The notes: generated by a model from the letters alone, not told the origin. Counted from the first letter of the stretch, positions 35,605-46,171 are shown. The stretch is 64,000 bases of DNA from Akkermansiaceae bacterium (GCA_021200315.1 JAJQGU010000044.1:1-64000), one strand, 5' to 3'. Program-made: numbers and translations.

Positions 35605-37764
35605 ATGCCATCATCAAAAAAAACAGCACAGCTTCCCGTCGAATCAAAAAACCGGGACTCTGCCGAAAAAACCGGAACATCCTCAAAACACAAAGCTTCC
35701 CAAAAGAAGCGAGCGGATCAATCCGCGCAAGTCGCTGAAGGGCGCTCCGTTGCCCCGTCCTCCAAACATCCTGTCAAAGGAAGCAAGAAAGCGTCTTCCG
35801 AAAAAGCGGCGCTTCCCGCTCCGCCGGCTCATCCTCAGAGGAAAAGCACCGAAGCCGCCGAGACGAAGAATCCAGAAACGAAGGAATCGAAGATCAAACT
35901 GACGGGAAAGGAAGTCCAAGCGTTCTTTCCGGACGACATTATCCTGCGCAGCGCCTTCAAGCAACTTGTCGCCAAAGCGCGGAAAAACAATGGATGCGTG
36001 ACAGATGACGACATCTACACCGCACTGCCCGAAGAGGGATATGACGACAGCGACAGCAACAAGCTTTTCGAACATCTGCATTTACTGGGTATTGAAGTGC
36101 GCGACGACATCCCGGCGCCTCAAAAAAAGGAAAAACGCGGACACGCGGCCAATTCCGATGGATTCAGCGTGGATCAGAAAGTAAAGGAACTGCTCAGCCG
36201 CTCCAGCGAGCAGGGGTATCTGACGTATTCGGACATCAATGACACGCTGCCCCGCGATTTGGTCGAACAGGAGGATATCGACGAAATCATGGGGCGTCTG
36301 CAAAATTGTCAAGTCGATATCATCGATGAATCCGATGTGGACAGCTACAACGACCGCCAGCACCTCGCCGACGCGGAAGAGGAGGATGAAAATGAGAAAA
36401 TGGAAGCTAAACTCGACATCCTCGACGATCCCGTGCGCATGTATCTCAAGCAGATGGGGCAGACGGACCTGCTCTCCCGACAGCAGGAGATCGACATCTC
36501 GCATCGCATCGAAAAGGCGGAGAATGAATTGCTCTCCTGCCTCCATCTATTTGGTCCATCAGCCAATTATTATCTCGATGTGGCCGACAAGGTGTTGCGC
36601 AATGAGGAGCGTTTCGACCGCATCGTGGCCGAGAAGAACTTCGAACGCCGCGACAAATATATTTCCGAAACCAGGCGTCTGATGGGTAAGGTGATTGACG
36701 CGCATAACGAGACAACTGCCATTTACAGGCAACTTTTCCGTGCGCGCAAAAGCAAAAAGTCCACCAAGGCATATGAGACTGCCTTTGAAGAGACGCGCAA
36801 CGAGCTTACCAGCCTCTTCTCGCAATTCTCCTTCAAGGGGACGATCTACGAAGACTTCGTCGAACAGATCCGCCAGCTGCGCATGCGCATTCTGAAACTG
36901 ACCCGCCAGCTCGAAGCAGACCCCGACAACACAGAACTTCTCGACGCCATCAACGAGTATGAACTTCAGCTCTGGATGCCTATTCCCCATTTCTTGGAAG
37001 AATACAGGCACATGCGCGAAAGCCTGAAGGAAGCCCAGAAAGCCAAAAACGAAATGATCATGGCCAATCTGCGCCTCGTCATTTCCATTGCCAAAAAATA
37101 CACCAACCGCGGGCTCGCCTTTCTCGACCTCATCCAGGAAGGCAACATGGGGCTTATGAAGGCCGTGGAAAAATTTGAATATCGTCGGGGCTACAAATTT
37201 TCCACTTATGCTACGTGGTGGATACGTCAGGCGATCACCCGATCGATCGCGGATCAGGCACGCACGATTCGTATCCCTGTGCACATGATCGAAACAATCA
37301 ACAAACTCATGCGCGTACAGAAAAAACTTGTGCAGGATCTGGGGCGAGAGCCCACACCCGAAGAAATTTCCGCCGAATGCAGCATGCCTCCGGATCGTGT
37401 GCGCGCGGTGCTCAAGATGGCTCAGCAGCCCATTTCCATGCAACAGCCCGTAGGGGATTCCGACGATACTTCCTTCGGCGATTTTCTCGAAGATAAGTCC
37501 GCGGAAAATCCGATGGAAGGGGCTTCGTTCGCCTCGCTCCGCGAGAAGCTCGAAATCGTGCTGAATACGCTCAACGAACGCGAACGTTCAGTGATAGAGC
37601 AGCGCTTCGGCATGAAGGACGGCACTCCCCGCACGCTCGAAGAAGTGGGCCGCCAGTTCAATGTCACCCGCGAGCGCATCCGTCAAATCGAGGCCAAGGC
37701 TCTCCGCAAGCTGAGACACCCCACGCGCCTTAATCAACTCAAGGGGTTCTCCTCTGATTCGTGA
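35605..37764 (+). CDS. rpoD: primary sigma factor RpoD (sigma-70) with a doubled region 1.1
   Basis: Housekeeping sigma factor of 719 residues from the ATG at 35605 (the frame also opens at a GTG at 35575). A Lys/Ser/Pro-rich N-terminal tail of about 100 residues is followed by two region 1.1-like units: about 111-170 ([19 protein letters not shown]) and 187-242 ([15 protein letters not shown]). Then come region 1.2 ([18 protein letters not shown]), a large non-conserved region, region 2 ([35 protein letters not shown]), region 3 and region 4 ([20 protein letters not shown]). A normal RpoD has one region 1.1. Confidence 0.96.
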   Translation: MPSSKKTAQLPVESKNRDSAEKTGTSSKHKASQKKRADQSAQVAEGRSVAPSSKHPVKGSKKASSEKAALPAPPAHPQRKSTEAAETKNPETKESKIKLTGKEVQAFFPDDIILRSAFKQLVAKARKNNGCVTDDDIYTALPEEGYDDSDSNKLFEHLHLLGIEVRDDIPAPQKKEKRGHAANSDGFSVDQKVKELLSRSSEQGYLTYSDINDTLPRDLVEQEDIDEIMGRLQNCQVDIIDESDVDSYNDRQHLADAEEEDENEKMEAKLDILDDPVRMYLKQMGQTDLLSRQQEIDISHRIEKAENELLSCLHLFGPSANYYLDVADKVLRNEERFDRIVAEKNFERRDKYISETRRLMGKVIDAHNETTAIYRQLFRARKSKKSTKAYETAFEETRNELTSLFSQFSFKGTIYEDFVEQIRQLRMRILKLTRQLEADPDNTELLDAINEYELQLWMPIPHFLEEYRHMRESLKEAQKAKNEMIMANLRLVISIAKKYTNRGLAFLDLIQEGNMGLMKAVEKFEYRRGYKFSTYATWWIRQAITRSIADQARTIRIPVHMIETINKLMRVQKKLVQDLGREPTPEEISAECSMPPDRVRAVLKMAQQPISMQQPVGDSDDTSFGDFLEDKSAENPMEGASFASLREKLEIVLNTLNERERSVIEQRFGMKDGTPRTLEEVGRQFNVTRERIRQIEAKALRKLRHPTRLNQLKGFSSDS

Positions 37765-37780
37765 TGGCTTCTCCGCCCGT

Positions 37781-37812
37781 TTTCCCGAGGCTTTTGCCTC
37801 GGGAAATCTTCT
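37781..37812 (+). terminator. terminator after rpoD
   Basis: Perfect 11-bp stem TTTCCCGAGGC / GCCTCGGGAAA with a TTTT loop at 37792-37795, followed by a T-rich but interrupted tract. Confidence 0.7.
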
Positions 37813-37890
37813 GTCTTCAGAAAAATACCGGCCTCGACGGACTTGTGAGGGGAAGCGGGTGATTTTTTCTCGCCGCCGTGCATTTTTCGA

Positions 37891-37919
37891 GTGACTTGGA
37901 AGGCGGAATCGTGTATACT
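37891..37919 (+). promoter_or_regulatory. predicted secretin promoter
   Basis: GTGACT (37891-37896) and TATACT (37914-37919), spacer 17, ending 13 bases before the ATG at 37933. Confidence 0.4.
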
Positions 37920-37932
37920 GAACTCACTTCTT

Positions 37933-40398
37933 ATGGTGGGTTCACGTGTATCGATCCTGCATGCTCTGAAAGGAGGCGCTTGTGCGGCGTTCACCGCGGC
38001 GGTGCTTTGCGCCCAAACGGAGCTTCCCGGCAACGCGGCCGGAACCGCTGCCCGACACGAAGCCAGGCTCGTCGACCGCACGCGGGAAAGCATGCAACTG
38101 ACGGAGGAAGGCCGACAAGCCTACCAACAGCGCAAATACAGCCGCGCCGTTGAATTGTTCTCCCAAGCTCTCGATATTCTGCCCGACGCTCCCGTGACAG
38201 CATCCCAACGTGGATACATCACTCATTGTCTTTCTGATTCATACGTCTCCACTGCCATTGACTACAAGAATGTGGGGCGCACCGACGAGGCGAGGGAAAT
38301 GCTGGAAAAGGCTGTTGAACTTGTTCCCGACAACAAAAGAGCCCGTCAAGAATTGGCTTGGGTGAACGATCCCGTCCGCACCAACCCTGCGCTGACGCCG
38401 CAGCACCTCGGCAGAGTGGAAGAAGTGCAGCGGTTGTTGGTTCTTGCCAACGGCCATTATGACCTCGGCAAATACGGCAAGGCTCTTTCCGCCTTTAATC
38501 AGGTTCTCAGCCTCGATCCTTTCAATACTGCCGCACGCGAAGGAATGGAACGATGCTACAAGGCCGAAGATTCGTATTACAAAACGGCTCGCGATTCCAT
38601 GAGAGCCGGAGCCTTAGCTGCCAGCGATGCATTATGGGAAGAAGACAATACTCTCATCGTTCCCGAAGCCGCCCCGATTCAAAGAAATGAGGAAAACGCC
38701 TCGGTGAACGATGATGGCGCCATCGACGAACGCCTTGCAACCATCATCCTGCCGCGTGTTGTCTTTCAGGAAGCGACAATTTTTGAAATTCTGGATTCGT
38801 TGCGTTCTCTCATACGCCGCTTCGAACAGAACGACGGCTTCCCCTCTCGCCCAATCAATCTGACGACGAATTTCGGAACGCCTTCTTCAATGCCGTACAA
38901 GGAATTGATGAACAGACGAGTTTCTATTGATTTGAGCGAAATCTCGCTCAAATCTCTGTTGGGTATCATCAGCGAGCAGACAGGAACCACTTTCTATACT
39001 TCGCCCATCGGGGTGGAATTCACGCTTTCCGGTGCAAATTACGGTCCCATGATCACCCGGACTTTTCATGTTCCTTCCCGCTTCTTTGCCGAAGCCGGAG
39101 AAGACGAAGCTTCGGGAGACGATCTTTTTGCAGAATCCTCCTCATCTTTGAAGGTTAAACGTCTCAACCCCGTGAAATCGCTGGAAAATATGGGTATTCA
39201 TTTTCCCGAAGGAGCTTCCGCCCAATACAGCCCCAGCACGTCCACACTCACGGTGCGCAATACGCCATCCAATATCGAAAGCATTCAGGAGCTGGTCTCC
39301 GCTCCGCTCGAAGGAGAAAAGCTCGTCCAGCTCAATGTCAAAATGCTCGAAATCAACGAGGAAGACTTGAAAGAACTGGGGTTTCAATGGCTGCTCAATT
39401 TCACGGTGGGCGGTCATACATATGGAGGCGGAGGCACTGACCAAGGCACCGAGGCGCTTTCTGACATCGTTTCTCCGGCGGGCGGCGCTCTTGAGACGGC
39501 GCAGTCCGTTTCAAAGGCGCCCATCGTCAACGGAGGGCTCCGCTCCGGCACCCAAGTCATCACCAACAATTCAATCGACAAATTGATTCAGGCAGGTTCC
39601 CCCGAAGGATTCTCGGGAGCCGATACAAGCCCCGCACCCGCCGTCCTCTCGATACGCGGCGTCTGGTCCGTGGCGGATGTTACCATGATTATGCGCGGTC
39701 TCGACCAGAAAACGGGAACGGATCTCGCGGAAGCGCCGAAGATCATCTTTTCCCCAGGCAGCGACCAACAGATCATTTTCTCCAATGTTCGGGAATTGTT
39801 CTATCCGGAAAGCTACGATCCCCCGGAACTGAGCAATAATTCCCGAACCCAATTGGCTTCCCCCGCCCACCCGTCTTCCTTTGTCCGCTACACTTCGTCT
39901 GAGGAAAGAGAGGGCGGCATCGGCTCCACGCTGCTCATCCACGAAGCCGCCGTCGAGGGTGAAGGCAATTATGTTACCCTGAGCCTGACCATGCTTCACA
40001 ATTCGTTCGACGGCTTTATCAACTATGGTGTTCCCATCGCAGCCCCCATGTACGACGGCTCGGGAGATGTCAATTATATTTCGCTGACGGACAATAAAAT
40101 ATTAATGCCCGTATTTACGAGAAAATGCCTGAACACTAAAATCACCGTGGTTCCCGGGAGTGTCCTGGTCATGGGCAGTTTGTTGAATTCGAAACGGGTG
40201 CGTTATGAGGACAAAATCCCTGTGCTGGGCGATCTGCCTCTCGTAGGACGCCTATTCCGTTCTGAAGGTTCTGAAAATGAACGAAAAGCTCTTTTGATTT
40301 TTGCCAAGGTGGACGTCGTGGATCCCTCGGGGCGCGATGTCCGCACCGGAGAGCGGCCCTCGGAAATGGGCGCAGCTTCGTCTTCATGGTCCAAATAA
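37933..40398 (+). CDS. TPR-containing outer-membrane secretin, Amuc_1098-like
   Basis: Predicted outer-membrane channel subunit of the PilQ/GspD type, 821 residues from the ATG at 37933. A signal peptide ends near AAVLCAQ. Two or three TPR-like units follow (RQAYQQRKYSRAVELFSQAL, GKYGKALSAFNQVLSLDP), then N-type ring domains and the C-terminal secretin core with SIRGVWSVADVTMIMRGL, GSVLVMGSLLNSKR and KIPVLGDLPLVGRLF. The layout matches the Akkermansia type IV pilus-like secretins. No pilM, pilB, pilC or pilin gene is adjacent, so it is either an orphan paralogue or works with genes elsewhere. Confidence 0.85.
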   Translation: MVGSRVSILHALKGGACAAFTAAVLCAQTELPGNAAGTAARHEARLVDRTRESMQLTEEGRQAYQQRKYSRAVELFSQALDILPDAPVTASQRGYITHCLSDSYVSTAIDYKNVGRTDEAREMLEKAVELVPDNKRARQELAWVNDPVRTNPALTPQHLGRVEEVQRLLVLANGHYDLGKYGKALSAFNQVLSLDPFNTAAREGMERCYKAEDSYYKTARDSMRAGALAASDALWEEDNTLIVPEAAPIQRNEENASVNDDGAIDERLATIILPRVVFQEATIFEILDSLRSLIRRFEQNDGFPSRPINLTTNFGTPSSMPYKELMNRRVSIDLSEISLKSLLGIISEQTGTTFYTSPIGVEFTLSGANYGPMITRTFHVPSRFFAEAGEDEASGDDLFAESSSSLKVKRLNPVKSLENMGIHFPEGASAQYSPSTSTLTVRNTPSNIESIQELVSAPLEGEKLVQLNVKMLEINEEDLKELGFQWLLNFTVGGHTYGGGGTDQGTEALSDIVSPAGGALETAQSVSKAPIVNGGLRSGTQVITNNSIDKLIQAGSPEGFSGADTSPAPAVLSIRGVWSVADVTMIMRGLDQKTGTDLAEAPKIIFSPGSDQQIIFSNVRELFYPESYDPPELSNNSRTQLASPAHPSSFVRYTSSEEREGGIGSTLLIHEAAVEGEGNYVTLSLTMLHNSFDGFINYGVPIAAPMYDGSGDVNYISLTDNKILMPVFTRKCLNTKITVVPGSVLVMGSLLNSKRVRYEDKIPVLGDLPLVGRLFRSEGSENERKALLIFAKVDVVDPSGRDVRTGERPSEMGAASSSWSK

Positions 40399-40481
40399 TC
40401 TTTCCGCTCATCAAGCCGGTGTGAAAGTCCTTTCTTCCGACACTCAGTATCCGCCACGTTGTTCACTCCACAAAAATCACC

Positions 40482-42233
40482 ATGCAGTCTCCCCCTTCTT
40501 CCAACGGCAGCGAAGGAAATTCTTTTCGCGTGTCTCACATCATCGAGCAAATGCATCAGGAGCACCCTTCCAAAATCAAATCCAAGGAAGTGGTCATTGA
40601 TAAAGACGGCAAAAAGAAGGTGCGCGTTGTCAAGAAACGCCGGGTTTCCATCTCTAATGCCACCGCCAGAAAAAAGCAACCCGGGAAGTGGTTCGGACTC
40701 GGCATCGCCTTGATCCTTCTGTTGCTCATTGGCGGTGCCGGTTTCTTTGCATGGCGCGTTTCCTCAATGAATGGGGAATCCTATGCCGAAAAGCAGCAAA
40801 ACGCATTGAAAGAAACATGGAATGCCGCCAGTGTTTCCTTGAGTCATCTCGGAATGGACGGTTTCAATCTTTCCATCAGCCAATTGAAGGCCGAATTTCC
40901 CGAGAGCTACCCCATCGCCCGCATTGAGTGCACAGGTCTTTCCGCGCCGCTGAGCCTGAGAAGTTATTTCAGCGGCGTCCTGTCGGGCAATGAGCTCGAA
41001 ATCTCCCGCATGGACGTGATTCTTCGGGATAACTTCAAGGTGATGACGACGCCCCATCTGGCCGGCGAGATTTTATGGCAGTTCGACCGCATCCGATGCA
41101 AGGATCTGAACATTCGTTTTGAGACTGAAAAACTGGGCTCTTTCTCCCTCCGGACCCCGTCGGCTTATGTGTACTCACCCAATTCCCAGCGAGGGGCGCA
41201 CTCTCTTGTGATACAGGGCGGTACGCTGAAATTGCGCAGGTGGCCGGCCATCGACATTCAAGAGAGCCATATACTTTCCACATACAACGGGCTTGAGGAG
41301 GTAACGCTCAAAGGATCAATCGACATGGGAGAGATCGGCATCGTGCAGGAAGACAAGGCCGAAATTTCCATGAAGGGCTCCATTCTGGAAGGGAAACCCG
41401 TCGAAGGTGAATTCACGCTTATCTCGTCCAATTTGGATCTCTCTTATCTCACGCAAAAGAAATTCACTTCCATCATCACAGCCAAAACCCGCTTGGAAGC
41501 GACCACGGGGGTGGCTACGGATCAGCAGCAGTTATCCATGACGCTCCCGGCGACGGCGGCCACGGGAGAGCTTCTTCCTCCCGTCTTCAATGGCAAGGTG
41601 CTTCTCAAAAATATCCGCTTGGACAACAGACGCCTGCCTGCCATTCCCCTCCTGATGCAGCATGTTGAATCCAACAGGCGTGACAAATATTCCCCGCCCA
41701 CCTTTCAAATGGGTAGTGCAAGAATCATCCAACAGGGAGAAAAAGTAAGCATCGAAATTCTCCAAGACGATCTCTCCGATCCGGCCGTATTGACCGTGCA
41801 GGGCAAAATAACCGTCGACAAAGATGGTATCCTTTCCGGGTTCCTGAACTACGGGTTGCCTCTACGTATTTCGCAGGCAGAATACAGGGGAGAGTCGGAT
41901 CCTCTGTTTACGGAGACCGCCCGTTTGGCTTGGCTGAGCACCCGCCTCTCCGGAACAGCTGACGCGCCTACGGACAATGCGGACGCACTGGATCAGAAAG
42001 CCGCTGCGGCTCGCGCAAAAATGCCGGCGCCTCATTCTCTGCTCATGCCGACTATCATTATCCCTGGTCAAGCTTCCACCCCTTCCCCACCGACCAAGGA
42101 TCAAGGTACGCCGGTGTCCGCTCCGGGAACTTCTCCCGCGCCTTCCCCGGCCATGCCGGGCACCTCAGGGCTTCCCTCCCCAGGCTCGGATACCGATGAC
42201 ATTTTCCTGCGCACTCTTCAGCAGGGCCATTGA
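40482..42233 (+). CDS. membrane-anchored periplasmic protein, AsmA-like outline
   Basis: Unrecognised protein of 583 residues. It has a Lys-rich cytoplasmic region of about 68 residues (KDGKKKVRVVKKRRVS), one membrane helix at about 70-91 (LGIALILLLLIGGAGFFAW) and a long beta-rich periplasmic region reminiscent of AsmA-type proteins. A Pro/Ser/Thr-rich tail of about 60 residues ends it. It lies 83 bases after the secretin and four bases before an acyltransferase, so it may serve envelope assembly or lipid transport. The family link is weak. Confidence 0.75.
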   Translation: MQSPPSSNGSEGNSFRVSHIIEQMHQEHPSKIKSKEVVIDKDGKKKVRVVKKRRVSISNATARKKQPGKWFGLGIALILLLLIGGAGFFAWRVSSMNGESYAEKQQNALKETWNAASVSLSHLGMDGFNLSISQLKAEFPESYPIARIECTGLSAPLSLRSYFSGVLSGNELEISRMDVILRDNFKVMTTPHLAGEILWQFDRIRCKDLNIRFETEKLGSFSLRTPSAYVYSPNSQRGAHSLVIQGGTLKLRRWPAIDIQESHILSTYNGLEEVTLKGSIDMGEIGIVQEDKAEISMKGSILEGKPVEGEFTLISSNLDLSYLTQKKFTSIITAKTRLEATTGVATDQQQLSMTLPATAATGELLPPVFNGKVLLKNIRLDNRRLPAIPLLMQHVESNRRDKYSPPTFQMGSARIIQQGEKVSIEILQDDLSDPAVLTVQGKITVDKDGILSGFLNYGLPLRISQAEYRGESDPLFTETARLAWLSTRLSGTADAPTDNADALDQKAAAARAKMPAPHSLLMPTIIIPGQASTPSPPTKDQGTPVSAPGTSPAPSPAMPGTSGLPSPGSDTDDIFLRTLQQGH

Positions 42234-42237
42234 TTTC

Positions 42238-42945
42238 ATGACCAGACAAGAAGAACTGAGGAATCGTATCTCTAAGCGCTCAACGCGTTGGACGCCTTTG
42301 TTGGGACACTTTCTCTGGGGGATTATCCAATGCATCTGCCTAACTCTGCGCATACGCTTCCGCCTCGAAACGGGGGCTGCATCCTCATGGAAGACGAGAC
42401 CGGTAATCGTAGCGCTTTGGCATAACCGCACTTTTGTCCCCTGCTATGTCTACCGGAAAATGGGATTTTCTCCCCCTATGTGCGTGTTGACCAGCGCCAG
42501 CAAGGACGGGGCTCTGCTGGAAATTGTGGCTAAACATTACAGAATGGCTGCCATCAGAGGTTCAAGCGGTCGGCGCGGCGTCACTGCTTTCATGGAGATG
42601 ACTCACTGCATGAGGCAGGGATACAGCATGTGCATCACTCCCGATGGTCCCAAAGGTCCTCGTTACACCGTTCATCCCGGCGCCGTCAAACTGGCATCGA
42701 TGTCCGGCGTGCCTATCGTCCCCGTGTGTATTGATTACTCCGCCTGCTGGCGAATCGGCAAGGCGTGGGACGGCTACGCCATTCCTAAGCCTTTTTCTAA
42801 AGTTTCCCTTTTGTGGGGGAAAGAACTGACGGTACCGCCCGATCTTGATGAGAACGGCCTTCAGAAGTTTTGCCTCCAACTGACCGAACGACTCTGTCTC
42901 GGGCGTCCCGATTTTTCACCCATAAAGCCATCAGATCATGCCTAA
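42238..42945 (+). CDS. DUF374-type lysophospholipid/lipid A acyltransferase-like protein
   Basis: Predicted membrane-associated acyltransferase of 235 residues from the ATG at 42238. The longer open frame upstream is inside the preceding gene. It contains [11 protein letters not shown] with the His motif, [19 protein letters not shown] and [11 protein letters not shown], the usual layout of DUF374 proteins. These resemble lipid A acyltransferases but their substrate is mostly untested. It overlaps folD by 8 bases. Confidence 0.85.
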   Translation: MTRQEELRNRISKRSTRWTPLLGHFLWGIIQCICLTLRIRFRLETGAASSWKTRPVIVALWHNRTFVPCYVYRKMGFSPPMCVLTSASKDGALLEIVAKHYRMAAIRGSSGRRGVTAFMEMTHCMRQGYSMCITPDGPKGPRYTVHPGAVKLASMSGVPIVPVCIDYSACWRIGKAWDGYAIPKPFSKVSLLWGKELTVPPDLDENGLQKFCLQLTERLCLGRPDFSPIKPSDHA

Positions 42946-43819
42946 ACAAATTAATGGAAAAGAAATAGCAGAATCTGTCCGCGAGTCGCTCAAAAAAGAA
43001 ATTGACCTCCTTTCAGCCCGCGGATATCAGCCCGGGCTCGCCGTGGTGCTCGTGGGTGAAGATCCTGCCTCACAAGTTTATGTCGCCTCAAAAGTAAGAG
43101 CCTGTGCTGAATTGGGACTTCGTTCCCAAAAATGGGTTCTGCCTGCCGAAACCACTCAGGGAGAGCTTATCTCTCTGATTCATCAATTGAATGCCGATCC
43201 CGCCGTTCACGGCATTCTCGTGCAGAGCCCGCCGCCTCCGCACATTAATGAGCGGGCCGTCGTGCTTGCGATCGCCCCCCGCAAGGATGTAGATGGCTTT
43301 CACCCTGAAAACGTGGCCAAACTCGTGCTCGAGGATCCCTCCGGCTTTGTTCCATGCACCCCTCTCGGCTGCATGGAACTGCTTCGTACCGCCGGCATCG
43401 AGACCGCCGGGGCGCACGCCGTGGTCGTCGGCCGAAGCATGATCGTAGGCAAGCCGATGGCTCATTTACTCATGTCCAAACGAGCCAACGCCACTGTCAC
43501 CATCGCTCATTCCCGCACGCGCAACTTGGCGGCTCTCTGCCGCACTGCGGACATCATCGTCGCTGCCGTAGGCCGCCCTGAAATGATCACCGCTGACTTC
43601 GTGAAAAAAGGAGCCGTGGTTATCGATGTAGGCATCAACCGCATCGCCGACTCCAGCCGCCCTCGCGGCTACCGCATTGTCGGCGATGTGGATTATGCTT
43701 CCGTCGCCCCAAACTGCCGCGCCATCACGCCCGTGCCTGGCGGAGTCGGCCCCATGACCATTGCCATGCTGATGGCCAATACGGTCAAAGCATGCAGACA
43801 ATCCCTTCAAGAGTCCTGA
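42938..43819 (+). CDS. folD: methylene-THF dehydrogenase / methenyl-THF cyclohydrolase
   Basis: Bifunctional one-carbon enzyme of 293 residues. It shows [16 protein letters not shown] with the catalytic Lys region, [32 protein letters not shown], the NADP segment HSRTRN, and [23 protein letters not shown] lies within the end of the acyltransferase gene (ATGCCTAA), implying coupling. Confidence 0.97.
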   Translation: MPKQINGKEIAESVRESLKKEIDLLSARGYQPGLAVVLVGEDPASQVYVASKVRACAELGLRSQKWVLPAETTQGELISLIHQLNADPAVHGILVQSPPPPHINERAVVLAIAPRKDVDGFHPENVAKLVLEDPSGFVPCTPLGCMELLRTAGIETAGAHAVVVGRSMIVGKPMAHLLMSKRANATVTIAHSRTRNLAALCRTADIIVAAVGRPEMITADFVKKGAVVIDVGINRIADSSRPRGYRIVGDVDYASVAPNCRAITPVPGGVGPMTIAMLMANTVKACRQSLQES

Positions 43820-44263
43820 ATGTCGGCCAAAGCCGCCATCAGAAAAACTGCATTTCATGTATGAGTCTGTCCACGGGATGCCGGGTTCATCGCATTCTTT
43901 GTCTCCGGTTGTTTTTGCGTTATTCACGGCACTTCTCCGACGAAGACGCCGTCAGGCGGGGGCGGAGCAATGGAAATAAGGCGTTAAGTTGGAAATAATC
44001 AGAAAATGCCTCTCTGACGCGGGTGCGCAAAAAACGCTGGATACCTCAAAATCGACAACTGGAACGGCATCGCAAAAGTAATGGATTCATTCCTCACAGA
44101 GAGCCTCTCGGCGAAGCATTCGGCTCAAGTCCCGAGATGATTGGATTCGCTCTGAAGAACATGGCTGAGCTGAGTTCTCTGCAATTTCCCGTTTCTTCTC
44201 GATTCAACGACTTTTGGTGACAAGAGACGGAACGGCTTTCATGATTCAAGACACGATTTAGTC
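43820..44263. other. intergenic stretch without a recognised gene
   Basis: This segment between folD and the next promoter contains only short frames without family features. I saw no tRNA-like cloverleaf, no T-rich terminator and no obvious repeats. It could hold a small RNA or degraded gene, but nothing in it supports one. Confidence 0.5.
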
Positions 44264-44292
44264 TCGCCATGTATCTCATGGAGAGTTATAAT
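44264..44292 (+). promoter_or_regulatory. predicted promoter of the metallo-hydrolase gene
   Basis: TCGCCA (44264-44269) and a perfect TATAAT (44287-44292) with a 17-base spacer. The -10 box ends 10 bases before the ATG at 44303. Confidence 0.6.
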
Positions 44293-44302
44293 AGCCTGCG
44301 GC

Positions 44303-44917
44303 ATGGAGCACATCAGGATGTATACAGGCGGGGCGCTGGAGACCAATGGTTATCTCGTCATTACAGGCGCCGACTTGTACATTGCTGTCGATGCGCCCGA
44401 AGGATTCACGGATTGGATTCTCTCTCACAGGCCCAACGCGCGTATCACCGATCTTCTGATTACTCATCAGCATTTCGACCACATTCAGGACGCTGCACGT
44501 ATGAAGCGCCAATTCGGCTGTACAGTTCATGCCCATTCCCCGTTCACCGAAAGTCTCACTCTGTCTCGCCTGTGGAGCGGGTTGCAATTGGAACCCTTTG
44601 AGGTGGATGATGTGATCGGTGAAGCTCGCCACACGGACTCTTGGGGAGGCAAAGCTTGGCACATTCACTATGTGCCGGGGCACGCGCCCGATAGTCTCGT
44701 CTATCACATGGCAGACGAATCCATCCTGTTTTCAGGCGACGTGCTTTTTGCCGGCTCGATCGGACGCTCCGACTTTCCTGGAGGCGACCGCAACGCTCTG
44801 CTGGGGGGGCTCCGTGCACGCATTCTCAATCAACCAGCCAACACAAATGTCTATCCCGGCCACGGACCTTATACCACTATCAAGAACGAAATTCTCAGCA
44901 ATCCATTCATTCACTGA
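44303..44917 (+). CDS. metallo-beta-lactamase-fold hydrolase (glyoxalase II-like)
   Basis: Predicted binuclear metal hydrolase of 204 residues. The metal motif is THQHFDHI, followed by VPGHAPDSL, FSGDVLFAGSIGRSD and YPGHGP with the last His. The size fits the small YcbL/GloB-like group, which cleave thioesters such as S-lactoylglutathione. The true substrate is not evident. Confidence 0.88.
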   Translation: MEHIRMYTGGALETNGYLVITGADLYIAVDAPEGFTDWILSHRPNARITDLLITHQHFDHIQDAARMKRQFGCTVHAHSPFTESLTLSRLWSGLQLEPFEVDDVIGEARHTDSWGGKAWHIHYVPGHAPDSLVYHMADESILFSGDVLFAGSIGRSDFPGGDRNALLGGLRARILNQPANTNVYPGHGPYTTIKNEILSNPFIH

Positions 44918-44928
44918 ACATCTCCATA

Positions 44929-44953
44929 CAGGCGGCTTTCGCCTGCTTTTATT
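44929..44953 (+). terminator. terminator after the metallo-hydrolase gene
   Basis: Stem CAGGCG/CGCCTG with loop GCTTT, followed by CTTTTATT. It ends 12 bases before the helicase ATG. Confidence 0.65.
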
Positions 44954-44965
44954 ACACTACAAACA

Positions 44966-46171
44966 ATGACATTCTCGGAACTCGGCCTTTCAGCACCCAT
45001 TCTTCAGGCGGTGGAAGAATGCAAGTATCAGCACCCCACTCCCATTCAGGAGCAGGCCATCCCGCATATTCTCGAAGGCAGGGATCTCATCGGCGCCTCC
45101 CAGACAGGTACGGGCAAAACCGCAGCCTTTGCCCTTCCTCTGTTGAGCGATCTCGAACCCTTGAGCAAACCCCAGATACTTGTGCTTGAACCCACGCGCG
45201 AACTTGCCGATCAGGTGGACGAAGCCTTCCGTTCCTATGCCAAACACACGGATATTCATACGGCTCTGCTCTATGGTGGCATGGGCTACGGTCAACAGAC
45301 GCAGGATCTGAAAAGAGGAGCTGACATTGTCATTGCCACACCGGGACGCCTCGTGGATCATTTCTACAGAGGCAACATGAAATTCAAGGACTTGAAATGT
45401 CTTGTGCTCGATGAGGTGGATCGTATGCTCGACATGGGCTTCATGCCCATCGTCCGCAAAATAGTTAATCTCTGTCCTTGGGATCACAGGCAGACACTCT
45501 TTTTCTCCGCCACCATGCCCCCGATGATCGCCGGTTTTGCCAAATGGTGCTTGAAGGATGACGCCGTCGAGATCGCCATTGCGCGGCGCGAAGTGGCTTC
45601 CACTATCTCCCATGCCTTCTACCCCGTTGGTCTCGATCAGCGGGACGATCTCCTGCTCGCTCTCATACGCCAGACACAGTTCCACTCGATGATGATTTTC
45701 ACCCGCACCCGCAAAGAGGCGGACAGCGTCTGCGGTCTCATCCGCGGCTCAGGCTACGGCGACACTGTCACCGTCATGCATTCCGACATCGGGCAGAAAG
45801 AACGCATGGCCGCTTTGAAAGGTTTTCGCGAAGGAAAATTTTCCATTCTCGTGGCTACCGACGTTGCCGCCCGCGGCATCGACATCAACGGCGTCACTCA
45901 CGTGGTCAACTATCGCGTTCCCGAAAATCCGGAAGATTATGTGCACCGCATCGGACGCACGGGACGCGCCGAAGCTACGGGCGATGCCTTCACTCTCCTG
46001 ACGGCGGACGAACTTGATTTTGCCATGGCTGTCGAGCATTTTATCGGCAAAAAGATCGACCGCCGCAAGCTCGAAGGTTTCAAGTACGCCTACACCACCC
46101 TATTGGACGACCGCCCTCTGCGTCCCGTCCGCAAACCCCGTCCCGCCTCTCCCTCACGGCGCAGGCGCTGA
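44966..46171 (+). CDS. DEAD-box RNA helicase
   Basis: ATP-dependent RNA helicase of 401 residues with both RecA-like domains: Q motif (PTPIQEQAIP), motif I SQTGTGKT, PTRELADQ, TPGRLVDH, motif II DEVD (a DEAD variant), SAT, ATDVAARGID and HRIGRTGR. The C-terminal tail is short and basic (PRPASPSRRRR). It probably acts in ribosome assembly or mRNA decay, like RhlE, which it resembles in size. The ruvC start follows 5 bases after its stop. Confidence 0.93.
   Translation: MTFSELGLSAPILQAVEECKYQHPTPIQEQAIPHILEGRDLIGASQTGTGKTAAFALPLLSDLEPLSKPQILVLEPTRELADQVDEAFRSYAKHTDIHTALLYGGMGYGQQTQDLKRGADIVIATPGRLVDHFYRGNMKFKDLKCLVLDEVDRMLDMGFMPIVRKIVNLCPWDHRQTLFFSATMPPMIAGFAKWCLKDDAVEIAIARREVASTISHAFYPVGLDQRDDLLLALIRQTQFHSMMIFTRTRKEADSVCGLIRGSGYGDTVTVMHSDIGQKERMAALKGFREGKFSILVATDVAARGIDINGVTHVVNYRVPENPEDYVHRIGRTGRAEATGDAFTLLTADELDFAMAVEHFIGKKIDRRKLEGFKYAYTTLLDDRPLRPVRKPRPASPSRRRR

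Noticed and set aside
41977-42237. Upstream 87 codons in frame with the acyltransferase
   Set aside because: They lie inside the preceding gene in another frame, are Arg/Pro-rich and have no family similarity, so the ATG at 42238 was chosen.
43820-44302. Possible tRNA or small RNA gene in the gap after folD
   Set aside because: No T-loop sequence, acceptor stem or terminator hairpin could be found.
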